The notes beneath the pieces were generated by a model, which was not told the DNA's origin, made no database searches, and saw nothing but the letters and a program-made list of their open reading frames with translations. This document shows, piece after piece, positions 47,768 through 57,518 of a stretch of DNA of 64,000 nt (positions are counted from its first letter, which is position 1; the number at the start of each line of letters is the position of its first letter). The DNA is taken from assembly GCF_017488845.2 (NCBI RefSeq), contig NZ_CP083370.1, positions 3,349,501 through 3,413,500 on the forward strand. Reading direction: 5' to 3'. A program made the translations under genes and the position numbers. Origin of the DNA: Ensifer canadensis (GTDB lineage: Bacteria; Pseudomonadota; Alphaproteobacteria; Rhizobiales; Rhizobiaceae).

Positions 47768-49972
47768 TCACAGGAAACTCTGGGGATCGATGTCGAGCTG
47801 AACGCTGATCGAGCCGCGCTCCTTCGGGCCGGCGGCAATCATTGCCTTGACGAAGGCCTGCATGTCGCTGTTGCGGCGCCCGTGCACCAAAAGCCGGAAC
47901 CGATGGCGGCCGCGGATCAGCGCCAGCGGCGCCTCGGCCGGACCGAGGATCGAAATGCCATCGGTGCGCGGCGCTGCACTTCGAAGTCCGCGGGCGTGGG
48001 TCTCGGCATCCTGGCGCGTATCGGCCGATACGATCAGCGACGCCAGCCGGCCGAACGGCGGCAGCAGCGCCTTTTCGCGCTCGGCGATCTCGCGGTCGTA
48101 AAAGGCATCCGCATCGCCCGAGACGATCGCCTGCATCACCGGGTGCTGCGGCTGGTAGGTCTGCAGCAGGCCGAGGCTCTTCAAACCCGTTCGGCCGGCG
48201 CGCCCGGTCACCTGCGACAAGAGCTGGAACGTGCGCTCCGCCGCTCGCGGATCGCCATTGGCAAGCCCGAGATCGGCATCGATGATGCCGACCAGCGTCA
48301 TCAGCGGAAAATTGTGGCCCTTAGCGACAAGCTGCGTGCCGATGACGATATCCGCTTCGCCACGCGCAATCGCCTCCAGTTCCAGCCGTAGGCGCTTCAC
48401 GCCCATCAGATCGGAGGAGAGCACGATCGTGCGCGCCTCTGGAAAATGGCGCTCGACCTCTTCGGCGATGCGCTCCACACCCGGACCGCAGGCAACCAAG
48501 TGATCGAAGGTGCCGCATTCCGGGCAGGCCTCGGGTGTCTTTTCCGCATAGCCGCAATGGTGGCACTGGATCTGGCCGCGGAAGCGATGCTCGACCAGCC
48601 AGCTCGAACAATCAGGGCACTGGAAGCGATGGCCGCAGACGCGGCAAAGGGTCAGCGGCGCATAACCGCGCCGATTGAGAAACAGCAGCGCCTGCTCGCC
48701 ACGCTCGACGGCCTTGCCGATCTGGTTGATGAGAACCGGCGACAGGAACCCGCCGCGCGCTGGCGGATGCTGGCGCATGTCGACGACGCCGAGCCGCGGC
48801 AGCGCCGCATCGCCGAAGCGGGTCGGCAGATGGATCGGTTTATAGCGACCAACCTCGCCATTGACCCGGCTTTCGACCGATGGCGTTGCCGAAACAAGCA
48901 CCACCGGAAAACCGGTGATGCGCCCGCGCACCACGGCCATGTCGCGGGCATTGTAGAACACCCGGTCCTCCTGCTTGTAGGCGGGGTCGTGTTCTTCATC
49001 GACGATGATCAGGCCCAGTTCCTCGAACGGCAGGAACAGCGCCGAGCGGGCACCCGCGACCACGCGCACCGTGCCGGTCGTCACCTGCCGCCAGACTTTT
49101 TCGCGCGTCCGCGGCGCGAGATCCGAGTGCCACTCGGCCGGCTTGCTGCCGAAGCGATCCTGGAAGCGTTCGAGGAAGCTTGCGGTCAGGGCGATTTCGG
49201 GCAGCAGGATCAGCACCTGCTTGCCGGCCCTGAGCGTCGCGGCAATCGCTTCGAAATAAACTTCGGTCTTGCCCGAGCCGGTGATGCCGTCGATCAGCGA
49301 CACCGAAAACCCGCCCTGCTCGACAGCGGCCAAAAGGTCGGCAGCCGCATCCTTCTGCGGTCCTTCGAGCCGGTGGGCGGCGAATTCCGGGTCGGGAGCC
49401 GCTACTACAGGCGGCGGCGCCATGAAGACGGTCTCGAAGACGCCCTGCTGGGCAAGGCCGTCGATGACGCTCGATGACGCACCGGCCGCATGGGCAAGGC
49501 CCGAACGGGTCCAGGCAAAGCCGTCGCCGGCCGCTGCGATGACACGCTCGCGGGCCGTCGTCATGCGCTCCGGGCGCATGTCGGTCAGCCGCAGCGCCTC
49601 TACCATCGGTTCCGGATCGAAGGCCGCCGGCGCGCGCAGCGCCATGCGCGCCACCAGACCTGGCGGCGTCACGGTATAGGTCGCCACCCAGTCGAGAAAG
49701 CTGCGCATGTCGGGCGTCAACGGTGGGCAGTCGAAGACCTTTTCGATCGACTTCAGCTTCTTCGGATCGACGCTGCCATCATCATCGCCATCCCAGACGA
49801 CGCCCACGACCAGACGGGGGCCGAGCGGCACCTGGACGATCGAGCCTGGCTCGACCGCCATGCCATCAGGCACCGCGTAGGAATAGGCCTTCGAGGCCGG
49901 CATCGGCACCAGAACTGGCACGACGCGACGGCCGGAAACAGGCCCGAATAAATCGGTTGAATCGCGAGTCAT
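47768..49972 (-). CDS. priA: Primosomal replication helicase PriA
   Basis: 734 aa. N-terminal 3'-DNA-binding domain ('VPVLVPMPASKAYSYAVP'), helicase with Walker A GITGSGKTEVYF and DEEHD box, and the zinc-binding insert with four CxxC pairs ('CRVCGHRFQCPDC', 'CHHCGY', 'CPECGTF'). It restarts stalled replication forks by loading the helicase. The ATG at 49972 gives the usual start. Divergent from fsa. Confidence 0.94.
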   Translation of the reverse strand: MTRDSTDLFGPVSGRRVVPVLVPMPASKAYSYAVPDGMAVEPGSIVQVPLGPRLVVGVVWDGDDDGSVDPKKLKSIEKVFDCPPLTPDMRSFLDWVATYTVTPPGLVARMALRAPAAFDPEPMVEALRLTDMRPERMTTARERVIAAAGDGFAWTRSGLAHAAGASSSVIDGLAQQGVFETVFMAPPPVVAAPDPEFAAHRLEGPQKDAAADLLAAVEQGGFSVSLIDGITGSGKTEVYFEAIAATLRAGKQVLILLPEIALTASFLERFQDRFGSKPAEWHSDLAPRTREKVWRQVTTGTVRVVAGARSALFLPFEELGLIIVDEEHDPAYKQEDRVFYNARDMAVVRGRITGFPVVLVSATPSVESRVNGEVGRYKPIHLPTRFGDAALPRLGVVDMRQHPPARGGFLSPVLINQIGKAVERGEQALLFLNRRGYAPLTLCRVCGHRFQCPDCSSWLVEHRFRGQIQCHHCGYAEKTPEACPECGTFDHLVACGPGVERIAEEVERHFPEARTIVLSSDLMGVKRLRLELEAIARGEADIVIGTQLVAKGHNFPLMTLVGIIDADLGLANGDPRAAERTFQLLSQVTGRAGRTGLKSLGLLQTYQPQHPVMQAIVSGDADAFYDREIAEREKALLPPFGRLASLIVSADTRQDAETHARGLRSAAPRTDGISILGPAEAPLALIRGRHRFRLLVHGRRNSDMQAFVKAMIAAGPKERGSISVQLDIDPQSFL

Positions 49973-50150
49973 TTTGCCGTGACCTTGCCACGTGTTTCGG
50001 TTAAAGAAAACTGCGCTGCGAACCGCAGCCTTGCCGGCGCAGGGTTTCTCACGGTTCCACCAGAGTTTCAACGCGCGCGTTCTCTGCCAAAGGAATTCCT
50101 CCCGGTAGATATGCGCCCGAACGGCAATCGTGCCCCAAGGGAGTGACCCC

Positions 50151-50804
50151 ATGAAATTTTTCGTTGATACCGCCGACGTCAAGGAAATCCGTGAGCTGAA
50201 CGATCTCGGCCTCCTTGATGGCGTGACCACCAACCCTTCGCTGATCCTCAAGTCGGGCCGTGACATCACCGAAGTCACCAAGGAAATCTGCGGCATCGTC
50301 GAGGGCCCGGTTTCGGCCGAAGTGACCGCCACCGAATACGCCGAGATGATGAAGGAAGCGGCCGTTCTTTCGAAGATCGCCGACAACATCTGCATCAAGC
50401 TGCCGCTGACGCTTGACGGCCTCAAGGCCTGCAAGGCCCTGACGTCTGACGGTCATCAGACCAACGTGACGCTGTGCTTCTCGGCCAACCAGGCGCTGCT
50501 TGCCGCCAAGGCCGGCGCGACCTTCGTTTCGCCCTTCGTCGGCCGCCTCGACGACATCGCGTTCGACGGCATGGACCTGATCCGCGAAATCCGCCACATC
50601 TTCGACAACTACGGCTACGAGACCGAAATTCTCGCCGCCTCGATCCGCACCGTGAACCACGTCAAGGAAGCTGCCCTCATCGGCGCCGATGTCGTCACCG
50701 CACCGCCGGCAACACTGAAGGCACTGGTCAAGCACCCGCTGACCGACAAGGGTCTCGAAACCTTCCTCGCCGATTGGGCGAAGACCGGCCAGAAGATCGC
50801 CTGA
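50151..50804 (+). CDS. fsa: Transaldolase / fructose-6-phosphate aldolase-like protein
   Basis: 217 aa, the short (TalA/FSA) class. '[20 protein letters not shown]', 'GVTTNPSL' and the Schiff-base lysine in '[15 protein letters not shown]' are present, with '[20 protein letters not shown]'. It catalyses dihydroxyacetone or glyceraldehyde-3-phosphate transfer in the pentose phosphate pathway; transaldolase versus aldolase activity cannot be told from sequence. Ribosome site AGGGAG precedes the ATG. A terminator follows. Confidence 0.92.
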   Translation: MKFFVDTADVKEIRELNDLGLLDGVTTNPSLILKSGRDITEVTKEICGIVEGPVSAEVTATEYAEMMKEAAVLSKIADNICIKLPLTLDGLKACKALTSDGHQTNVTLCFSANQALLAAKAGATFVSPFVGRLDDIAFDGMDLIREIRHIFDNYGYETEILAASIRTVNHVKEAALIGADVVTAPPATLKALVKHPLTDKGLETFLADWAKTGQKIA

Positions 50805-50825
50805 TCTTTTCGCGATAAAGATTCG

Positions 50826-50855
50826 AAGGCTCCGCAGCGATGCGGGGCCTTTTTT
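50826..50855 (+). terminator. Terminator after fsa
   Basis: AAGGCTCCGCA-GCGA-TGCGGGGCCTT stem followed by TTTTT; it reaches the stop codon of the convergent ATPase gene. Confidence 0.8.
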
Positions 50856-51990
50856 ATGCGTCATCGTCGTCCATCAGGCCGGTGAGCCGCATGCCGTCGA
50901 TCCAGGTGGCGCTGTCCTTGCGGATCACCCGGCGGGCGCGAACGCCGCAACGCTCGCGGATGGCATCGGCCAGACGCTCCGAATGGGTGACGATCCAGAT
51001 CTGGCTGTCGCGCGAAGCACTGGCGATCATGTCGGCGAGCGCCGGCAGCATATCCGGATGCAGGCTGGTTTCCGGCTCGTTGAGCGCGATGAAGGGCGGA
51101 CGGCGATAGGAAAGCAACGCTGCCGCAAGCGCCAGAAACCGCATCTGCCCGTCAGACAGCTCACGCGTCGAAAACGGCCGCTGCGGGAAATCGGGAAAGA
51201 CCAGCGAGAATTCAGCAAACTGACCCGGATGCGGCACGTCCAGATAGGCGCCGCCGAAGGCATCGGCGATGGCGCGGTCGAGATCGACGGTGTCCTCGCG
51301 GGTATGGCGCAGTGTCGCAAAGACCGCCGCCATGTTGGTACCGTCCTCGTCCAGCGTCGGCGCGGTGACCGCAAGGCACGGCAGGCGCAGGGGTGAATCG
51401 CGATCGGTGCGGAAGCCGTGGAAGAACCGCCACTGATCGACGGCCCGGCGGAAGGTGCCGATCTCGGGATAGTGCCCGGCATCGCCCAACAGCGCGATGG
51501 CCGTCTCCGATTGCAGCGCCTGCTCGGGATAGTCCTCCATCCGCCCGCGGTCGCCGCGCACGAAGATGCCGGGACCGGCGCGCTTCATCATCGTCACCGG
51601 ACGTCGTCCGGTCTCGACGCTCAGCTCTTCTTCCTTGACCTGCGGTTCATAGGCAAATCCTGCCGCCGCCTTTGGCGGACGCAAGCCGGCTTCGATCCTG
51701 TAGCGGAAGGTGATGGCCCGCTCCTCGTCCATCAACTCCGTCTCGAGCCGGATGCGCGCCGGTTTGTCGGCCCGTCGCCGACCGCTCCAAAGTGCGGACG
51801 ACATGCCGCCCTCCTTGGCGATCTCATGGGCAAGGTTGCCGCGCACAGCCGCCTGCACCAGTTGCAGCGCGCGATAGAGATTGGATTTGCCGACGCCGTT
51901 CTCGCCGATAAACAAATTGACACCGGTCAGATCCATGCGGATCGACTTCAGGGAACGGTAATTTTCGGCGAACATCGAACGAAGCAGCAT
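50854..51990 (-). CDS. SMC-like AAA ATPase (AAA_21 type)
   Basis: 378 aa. Walker A GENGVGKSN near residue 30, signature-like 'RELSDGQMRFLALAAALL', Walker B FIALNEPETSLHP and 'IVTHSERLADAI'. Asn in place of the Walker-B Asp is usual in this COG4637-type group. Relatives include RecF/OLD-like ATPases, but there is no TOPRIM nuclease domain and no toxin or nuclease partner nearby, so a defence role is not supported. Function unknown. Confidence 0.8.
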   Translation of the reverse strand: MLLRSMFAENYRSLKSIRMDLTGVNLFIGENGVGKSNLYRALQLVQAAVRGNLAHEIAKEGGMSSALWSGRRRADKPARIRLETELMDEERAITFRYRIEAGLRPPKAAAGFAYEPQVKEEELSVETGRRPVTMMKRAGPGIFVRGDRGRMEDYPEQALQSETAIALLGDAGHYPEIGTFRRAVDQWRFFHGFRTDRDSPLRLPCLAVTAPTLDEDGTNMAAVFATLRHTREDTVDLDRAIADAFGGAYLDVPHPGQFAEFSLVFPDFPQRPFSTRELSDGQMRFLALAAALLSYRRPPFIALNEPETSLHPDMLPALADMIASASRDSQIWIVTHSERLADAIRERCGVRARRVIRKDSATWIDGMRLTGLMDDDDA

Positions 51991-52029
51991 AGCTCTGCTT
52001 TAGCGCATTCCCGCCATCACATGAAGGGA

Positions 52030-52983
52030 TCAGCAGGCAACGGAAGCGCGCACCATCGGCCGAAACACCGCATCGGCGTCGCGCGCCAGTTCGGACACCG
52101 TGTGACGTTCCAGTGCCTTCGTCACGTCGACAGCGTCCCCGTCCAGCGCCTCTGGCGCAATGAGGTTGCCGATGCGGAAATCGAAGAGGTCACCCTTCTT
52201 GTTGAGCAACTCGTGGAACACCGTCATGTCGCGCAGTTCGGTCGACCACTTGGCAAACCAGTAGAACAGGCCGGAGTTGCGCGCGCTCATATGAACCGGC
52301 AGGATCGGCAGGCCGTATTTGCGCGCAAAGCCGACCGCCGACGTCTTCCACGGCCGCTCGTTGAGACGGCCATCGGCCCAGTAGGCGATGCGGCCGGAGG
52401 GAAACAGCACCGTCGCCTTGCCCTCGCCGATCGCTCGGTTGGTCACCTGCAGCGTTTCACGGGCCTTGAGCTTGCTCTTGTGCTCTTCGCGCCATTCGAC
52501 CGGAATGACCATCTCAACGAAACGCGGGTTGACGCGGATCGCGTCGCGGTTGGCGAAGAACATCATGTCCGGCCGCCGCGTCTTCAGGAGATCGAAGACG
52601 GCGATGCCGTCGGCAATCCCGGTCGGATGATTGCTGACCAGCAGGAACCCGCCCTTGGCAGGAATGCGCTCGGCCCTATCGACACGCACGTCGAGTGAGA
52701 GAAGCAAACTCAGATGCTCGAAGGCATGGAAGCCCGGCACGTTGGCCACGGCGTCGGCGAATTCCAGCGCCTTTCGGTAGTTCAGAAGCGTGTAGAGAAA
52801 GGGCCGGATAACGGGCCACATCGGGCTCCTGACGATCCTCTGGCCGCGTTCGGCAATGAGTGTATCGACGATGTGGCCGGGCTGCCCTTGCGAGACCAGG
52901 GCGATCACTTCAGCAAAATGCGCGAATCCGTTCACCGAATCCCGTCCCGCCATGGTTTCATCCGATTCTTTGCGGCTGAACAT
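52030..52983 (-). CDS. Lysophospholipid acyltransferase-family (PlsC-like) protein
   Basis: 317 aa. Acyltransferase block I reads 'LLVSNHPTGIADGIAV' (His to Asp spacing five rather than the classic four), block III 'ATVLFPSGRIAYWADG' and block IV 'GLPILPVHM'. Related proteins acylate lysophospholipids or lyso-ornithine lipid at the inner membrane. Start is the ATG at 52983, with another in frame at 52953; both have poor ribosome sites. Divergent from xerC. Confidence 0.75.
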   Translation of the reverse strand: MFSRKESDETMAGRDSVNGFAHFAEVIALVSQGQPGHIVDTLIAERGQRIVRSPMWPVIRPFLYTLLNYRKALEFADAVANVPGFHAFEHLSLLLSLDVRVDRAERIPAKGGFLLVSNHPTGIADGIAVFDLLKTRRPDMMFFANRDAIRVNPRFVEMVIPVEWREEHKSKLKARETLQVTNRAIGEGKATVLFPSGRIAYWADGRLNERPWKTSAVGFARKYGLPILPVHMSARNSGLFYWFAKWSTELRDMTVFHELLNKKGDLFDFRIGNLIAPEALDGDAVDVTKALERHTVSELARDADAVFRPMVRASVAC

Positions 52984-53087
52984 CGCAACTCAATATGATC
53001 GAAGGATGACAAAATCCAAGGCTACGTTAGCAAAAACATAAGAGGCTTCAGGGCATTGTCGATGACCGACCACCTTGGAAAGCGACA

Positions 53088-54023
53088 ATGAACGAGCTGC
53101 TCGTCATCGGCCATCCAGACCTGCTTGCAGAGCGCCAGAGATGGCTGCAAGGGCTCTTGCAGGAGCGCCGCCTGTCCGACAATACCGTCGACGCCTATGA
53201 GCGCGACACGCGACAATTCCTCACATTCCTCACCGGCCATCTCGCCGGCCCGCCCCGTCTTTCAGACATCAGCACATTGCGGCCGGCCGACCTTCGCGGC
53301 TTTCTCGCCCAGCGTCGCAAGGGCGGTGCGGGCGCGCGCACGCTCGGCCGGGGCCTAGCCGGCCTGCGCTCCTTTCTGCGCTATCTCGAACGCATCGGAC
53401 TTGCCAATGCCGCCGGTGCCGCGGCCGTCCGTTCGCCGAAGCAGCCGAAATCGCTGCCTAAGCCGCTGACGGACCGCGAGGCACTCAATGTCGTCACGAC
53501 GGACGCGCAGCTTGCCGAAGAGCCGTGGGTGGCCGCGCGCAACGCCGCCGTGCTGACGCTGCTCTACGGCTGCGGCTTGCGCATTTCCGAGGCGCTCGAT
53601 CTGACGCCGGGCGATTTCGCCGGCACGCCATCCTCGCTGCGCGTCACCGGCAAGGGCGGCAAGACCCGCATCGTGCCGCTCATGGCTGTGGCGCGCGACG
53701 CGGTCGCGACCTATCTCAAGCTCTGCCCCTACCATGCCGGCGCCGGCGAGCCGATGTTCCGCGGCACGCGCGGGGCGAAACTTCAGCCGGCCATCATCCA
53801 GCGCGAGATGCAGAAGCTGCGCGGCGCCCTCGGCCTGCCCGACACGGCCACGCCGCATGCGCTGCGCCACTCCTTCGCCACGCATCTGCTGGCCGGCGGC
53901 GGCGATCTCAGAACCATCCAGGAACTGCTGGGCCACGCCAGCCTGTCAACGACACAGGTCTATACCGGCGTCGACTCGACGCGGCTGCTGGAGATCTACG
54001 ACCGGGCTCATCCGCGCGCCTGA
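53088..54023 (+). CDS. xerC: Tyrosine recombinase XerC
   Basis: 311 aa. N-terminal SAM-like core-binding domain (about 12-105) and catalytic domain with the full pentad: Arg in 'GCGLRISEAL', Lys in 'GKGGKTRIVPL', HxxR in 'HALRHSFATHLL', His in 'LLGHASLSTTQ' and Tyr in 'VYTG'. It resolves chromosome dimers at dif with XerD. Chromosomal housekeeping context, no attachment sites or phage genes near, so not an integrase of a mobile element. Confidence 0.88.
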   Translation: MNELLVIGHPDLLAERQRWLQGLLQERRLSDNTVDAYERDTRQFLTFLTGHLAGPPRLSDISTLRPADLRGFLAQRRKGGAGARTLGRGLAGLRSFLRYLERIGLANAAGAAAVRSPKQPKSLPKPLTDREALNVVTTDAQLAEEPWVAARNAAVLTLLYGCGLRISEALDLTPGDFAGTPSSLRVTGKGGKTRIVPLMAVARDAVATYLKLCPYHAGAGEPMFRGTRGAKLQPAIIQREMQKLRGALGLPDTATPHALRHSFATHLLAGGGDLRTIQELLGHASLSTTQVYTGVDSTRLLEIYDRAHPRA

Positions 54024-54120
54024 ATTTGGGCGGAGGGGCAGGTTAACCATACCTATTAAGGAAGCCGTGACCAACGAAGCGTAGGGTCCGCTAGACTCGG
54101 CAGAACATTAGGAAGTGATC

Positions 54121-55200
54121 ATGTATTCGATCGCCAAGCCCGCCCGTAACCTCGCGGCCAGGGCCGCCGATATGGCCCTCTGGCTGATCGCGCTTATCCA
54201 TCTGCTGCTCGCGGCCAGCCTCATTGCGATGGTCGCCTCGATCTCGCAGGCGCACGCCGCGACCGAAGCCATCTGCGGCGGTACGAACATCATCACCGGT
54301 CTCGAAAAAACCGACCCCGCAAAACTCGCCAGGCTGAAAGCCGAAGCCGACGCCATCCCGAACGGCAAGGGCATATTCTGGAAGATCGAGAAGGATGGCA
54401 TCGCCCCCTCCTGGCTGCTCGGCACCATGCATGTCACCGATCCGCGCGTACTGGCGATGCCAACGGGTGCCGCCGATGCCTTCGCCACGGCATCGACCGT
54501 CATCATCGAATCGGACGAGATCATCGACGAGAAAAAGTCGGCCGCCGCCATCCTGATGCGGCCCGACCTCACCATGTTTGCCGATAACAAGACCATCAAC
54601 GATTTTCTCAACCCTGAAGACCGCGAGCGGCTCGAACGCGGCCTCAAGGAGCGCGGCATACCGCTGACGCTGGTTGCCAAGATGAAGCCCTGGATGATTG
54701 CGAGCTTCGTCGCGCTGCCCGCCTGCGAGATGACCCGCAAGGCCGCCGGCGCATCCTTCCTCGACAAGAAGCTTGCCGAAGACGCCGTCAGCCACGGCAA
54801 GACGCTGAAGGGGCTTGAAACCCTCATCGAGCAGTTGGCCGCAATGGATTCGCTGCCGACCGAACTGCACCTGCGCGCCCTCATCGAGACGCTCGCCCTT
54901 GGCAAGACGATCGACGACGTGCTCGCCACCACCACCGACCTCTACCTCTCCGGCGACACCGGCATGATCATGCCGATGATGAAGGCCGTTTCTGAAGATG
55001 TGGCAAGCGAAGACGCCAGCTACGCCGACTTCGAACAGCGCATCATTATCGATCGCAACAAGACGATGGCGACGCGCGCCGAACCGATCCTCGGCAACGG
55101 CAACGCCTTCATGGCGGTCGGTGCCCTGCATCTTGCCGGCGACGAGGGCCTGGTCGAACTGCTTAAGCGCCAGGGCTTCTCCGTCACCCGCGCCAACTGA
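54121..55200 (+). CDS. TraB/GumN-family protein
   Basis: 359 aa. An N-terminal hydrophobic segment (about 19-45, probably a signal peptide or anchor ending SQAHA) and two GxxH motifs, 'LLGTMHVTD' and 'AVGALHLAGDEG', that define the TraB/GumN (Tiki-like) metalloprotease superfamily. The ATG at 54121 has AGGAA upstream. Likely periplasmic; substrate unknown. A RIME-like repeat follows. Confidence 0.82.
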   Translation: MYSIAKPARNLAARAADMALWLIALIHLLLAASLIAMVASISQAHAATEAICGGTNIITGLEKTDPAKLARLKAEADAIPNGKGIFWKIEKDGIAPSWLLGTMHVTDPRVLAMPTGAADAFATASTVIIESDEIIDEKKSAAAILMRPDLTMFADNKTINDFLNPEDRERLERGLKERGIPLTLVAKMKPWMIASFVALPACEMTRKAAGASFLDKKLAEDAVSHGKTLKGLETLIEQLAAMDSLPTELHLRALIETLALGKTIDDVLATTTDLYLSGDTGMIMPMMKAVSEDVASEDASYADFEQRIIIDRNKTMATRAEPILGNGNAFMAVGALHLAGDEGLVELLKRQGFSVTRAN

Positions 55201-55254
55201 CGGACCGGCCGGCAGGGATGCCGGCCACGGGCGCGTTCCGTCTTCAAGCTCCTG

Positions 55255-55350
55255 AATGTTTCCTTAAATCCTATTCGATTTAAGGAAACATGCAGAAATT
55301 CAAAGTGCTACAGCGACCTTTGCGCGTCTAATAAGACGCGCGGCGCTGTG
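55255..55350 (+). repeat. RIME-like intergenic repeat, copy 2
   Basis: First palindrome: perfect 15-bp arms ATGTTTCCTTAAATC/GATTTAAGGAAACAT with a 6-base loop. Second: outer ACAGCG/CGCTGT and inner GCGCGTCT/AGACGCGC. Same order and orientation as copy 1 at 224-326, but better preserved. It lies at the 3' end of the TraB-family gene. Confidence 0.75.
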
Positions 55351-55433
55351 GTGTTGACACAAGAGCCGGTCCCCAAGTCTGCCGCCGCGGCATGATCGGT
55401 CTCTATCCTCGACAGGCGCGGCGGTGTTGCCGC

Positions 55434-55913
55434 TCAGCCAGGCGGGCTCGCTGCGCCTGCCAGCAGCGTCGGCACGATGACCTTGTGAAACGGCATGACG
55501 GCCGCCAGGTAGACGCGCCCGAGCGTGTTGTGACGCCGGATCAGTGTCGTCATGCCGATGATCTGGTTGACGGCCGATCCCGCCCTGACGTCAACGACGA
55601 TGCGAAAATCGAGATGGGCATCGTTGAAGCCGAGCACGACCTCATCGTCGCTTCGAGACAGAACCGGAAACGGGCCGATAAGGCCAAACTTGCCCGGTGA
55701 AGGCGCCTCCGACTTGAGGCCGACCACCGATACCACCCGGTTGCGAAGCTTAAGCAGGGTGCGGACCCAGGCGGGCGAATTGCCGAGCGAGCGCTCGGCC
55801 ACCTCGATCGCCGTCAGCCCCTTTCCGTTCAGGGCAAGCTCGAAACGATCAGCCCAATCGGCATCCGGCAGATGCGGGCTCGGCAAAAGAACGGTGGCGG
55901 GTCTAGGTTTCAT
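55434..55913 (-). CDS. DUF2867-like protein
   Basis: 159 aa from the ATG at 55913, preceded by GAGGG. 'WVRTLLKLRNRVVSVVGL', 'EVVLGFNDAHLDFRIVVDV' and 'LGRVYLAAVMPFHKVIVPTLL' are typical of the DUF2867 family (START-like fold suspected). Often next to dehydrogenases; here alone, downstream of lpdA on the same strand after a repeat. Function unknown. Confidence 0.75.
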   Translation of the reverse strand: MKPRPATVLLPSPHLPDADWADRFELALNGKGLTAIEVAERSLGNSPAWVRTLLKLRNRVVSVVGLKSEAPSPGKFGLIGPFPVLSRSDDEVVLGFNDAHLDFRIVVDVRAGSAVNQIIGMTTLIRRHNTLGRVYLAAVMPFHKVIVPTLLAGAASPPG

Positions 55914-55932
55914 GATCCCTCGTGGCGGCAGC

Positions 55933-55987
55933 CAGAGCAATTCCAGGAAACGTGTGAAACGGTTTTCCCGGGAATTGCGCAATTGCC
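55933..55987. repeat. Short palindromic intergenic repeat, related to 59851-59957
   Basis: Starts AGAGCAATTCCAGGAAA and closes CGGGAATTGCG; AGAGCA-TTCCAGGAAA-GT recurs in the element at 59851. It sits between lpdA and the DUF2867 gene. Confidence 0.6.
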
Positions 55988-56086
55988 AAGAGCGACGGCT
56001 TTCCGTCGCAAGCGCATGGGGTCGATGATCGCGCCTAATGTCGGCGCAAGACAGGGGGCCGCTTGTCGCAGCCCCCTGCCAAATCG

Positions 56087-57493
56087 TCACATATGGATCG
56101 GCTTGAAGAAGGTCGACAGCGCCGCTTCCTTGACCGCTTCCGACATGGTCGGATGCGCATGGCAGGTGCGGCCGAGATCTTCCGACGAGCCACCGAATTC
56201 CATCAGAACGGCAATCTCGTGGATCATCTCGCCGGCGCCGAAGCCGACGATGTGGCCGCCGAGAACCCGGTCGGTTTCCTTGTCGGCGAGGATCTTGACG
56301 AAACCATCGGTCGCCTGCATCGCCCGCGCACGGCCATTTGCCGTGAACGGGAACTTGCCGACCTTGTAGGCGACGCCCGCTGCCTTCAGTTCTTCCTCGG
56401 TCTTGCCCACGGAAGCGACTTCCGGCTGGGTGTAGACGACGCTGGGGATGACGTCGTAGTTCACGTGGCCGGCCTGACCTGCGAGGATCTCGGCAACCGC
56501 AACGCCTTCGTCTTCGGCCTTGTGCGCCAGCATCGGGCCGCGCACGACGTCGCCGATGGCGTAGACGCCGACAACGCTCGTCTGGAAATGGTTGTCGATC
56601 TCGACGCGGCCGTGCTTGTCCATGACGACACCGGCTTTGGCAAGGCCAAGACCGTCGGTGTAGGGCTTGCGGCCGGTGGCAATCAGAACGACATCGGCAT
56701 CGAGCGTCACGGCGTCACCGCCCTTGACAGGCTCGTACGTCACCTTGGCGCCCTTGCCGTCCTTGACGACGCCGGTCACCTTGGCACCGAGCTTGAACTC
56801 CATGCCCTGCTTCGCGAGCATGCGCTGGAACTGCTTGGAGACTTCGCCGTCCATGCCGCCGAGGATCGCGTCGAGATATTCGACCACGGTCACCTTGGAG
56901 CCGAGACGGGCCCAGACCGAGCCGAGCTCGAGGCCGATGACACCGCCGCCGACGACGATCATGTTCGCCGGCACCTTTTCGAGCGCGATGCCGCCGGTCG
57001 ACGAGATGATCACCTTCTCGTCGATCTCGACCGACACGCCCGGGATGCCAGCAACGTCGGAGCCGGTGGCGATGACGATGTTCTTCGTCTCCAGGACCTG
57101 CTCTTCGCCCTTGTCGTTGGTCACCGAGACCTTACCCTGGCCGAGCACCTTGCCGGTGCCCTGGATGCCGTCGATCTTGTTCTTCTTGAACAGGAAGGAA
57201 ACGCCCTCGACGTTGGACTTAACCGTCGCGTCCTTGTGCGCCATCATCTTTTCGAGGTTGAGCTTCGGCGCGCCGACTTCGACGCCGAGCGTATCCAGGC
57301 CGTGGCCGGCCTGGTGGAACATTTCCGAAGCGTGCAGCAGGGCCTTCGACGGAATGCAGCCGATGTTGAGGCAGGTGCCGCCATAGGTGGCGCGCTTTTC
57401 AACGACGCCAACCTTCAGGCCGAGCTGTGCCGCCTTGATAGCGCAGACATAGCCGCCCGGGCCGCTGCCGATAACGATGAGATCATAAGCCAT
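56087..57493 (-). CDS. lpdA: Dihydrolipoyl dehydrogenase (E3)
   Basis: 468 aa. FAD motif GSGPGGYVCAIKAAQLG, redox disulfide in 'GGTCLNIGCIPSKALL', NAD domain 'VVGGGVIGLELGSVW' and C-terminal active-site 'HAHPTMSEAVKEAAL'. It reoxidises the lipoyl groups of the 2-oxoglutarate dehydrogenase complex, whose E1 and E2 genes are upstream on this strand. Five unrelated genes intervene, but all face the same way. Confidence 0.95.
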   Translation of the reverse strand: MAYDLIVIGSGPGGYVCAIKAAQLGLKVGVVEKRATYGGTCLNIGCIPSKALLHASEMFHQAGHGLDTLGVEVGAPKLNLEKMMAHKDATVKSNVEGVSFLFKKNKIDGIQGTGKVLGQGKVSVTNDKGEEQVLETKNIVIATGSDVAGIPGVSVEIDEKVIISSTGGIALEKVPANMIVVGGGVIGLELGSVWARLGSKVTVVEYLDAILGGMDGEVSKQFQRMLAKQGMEFKLGAKVTGVVKDGKGAKVTYEPVKGGDAVTLDADVVLIATGRKPYTDGLGLAKAGVVMDKHGRVEIDNHFQTSVVGVYAIGDVVRGPMLAHKAEDEGVAVAEILAGQAGHVNYDVIPSVVYTQPEVASVGKTEEELKAAGVAYKVGKFPFTANGRARAMQATDGFVKILADKETDRVLGGHIVGFGAGEMIHEIAVLMEFGGSSEDLGRTCHAHPTMSEAVKEAALSTFFKPIHM

Positions 57494-57518
57494 TGGATTA
57501 TCCTTCCTTCAGGGACGG

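Noticed and set aside
51090..51120. Asn in the Walker B box of the AAA ATPase as a broken catalytic site
   Set aside because: FIALNEPETSLHP is, to my knowledge, the usual form in this COG4637-type group, so it is not evidence of inactivation.
50854..51990. AAA ATPase as part of an OLD-type or Gabija-like defence system
   Set aside because: It lacks a TOPRIM domain, has no helicase or nuclease partner beside it, and lies among housekeeping genes.
53088..54023. Tyrosine recombinase as the integrase of a genomic island
   Set aside because: It has XerC features and chromosomal neighbours; no tRNA, direct-repeat attachment sites or phage genes flank it.
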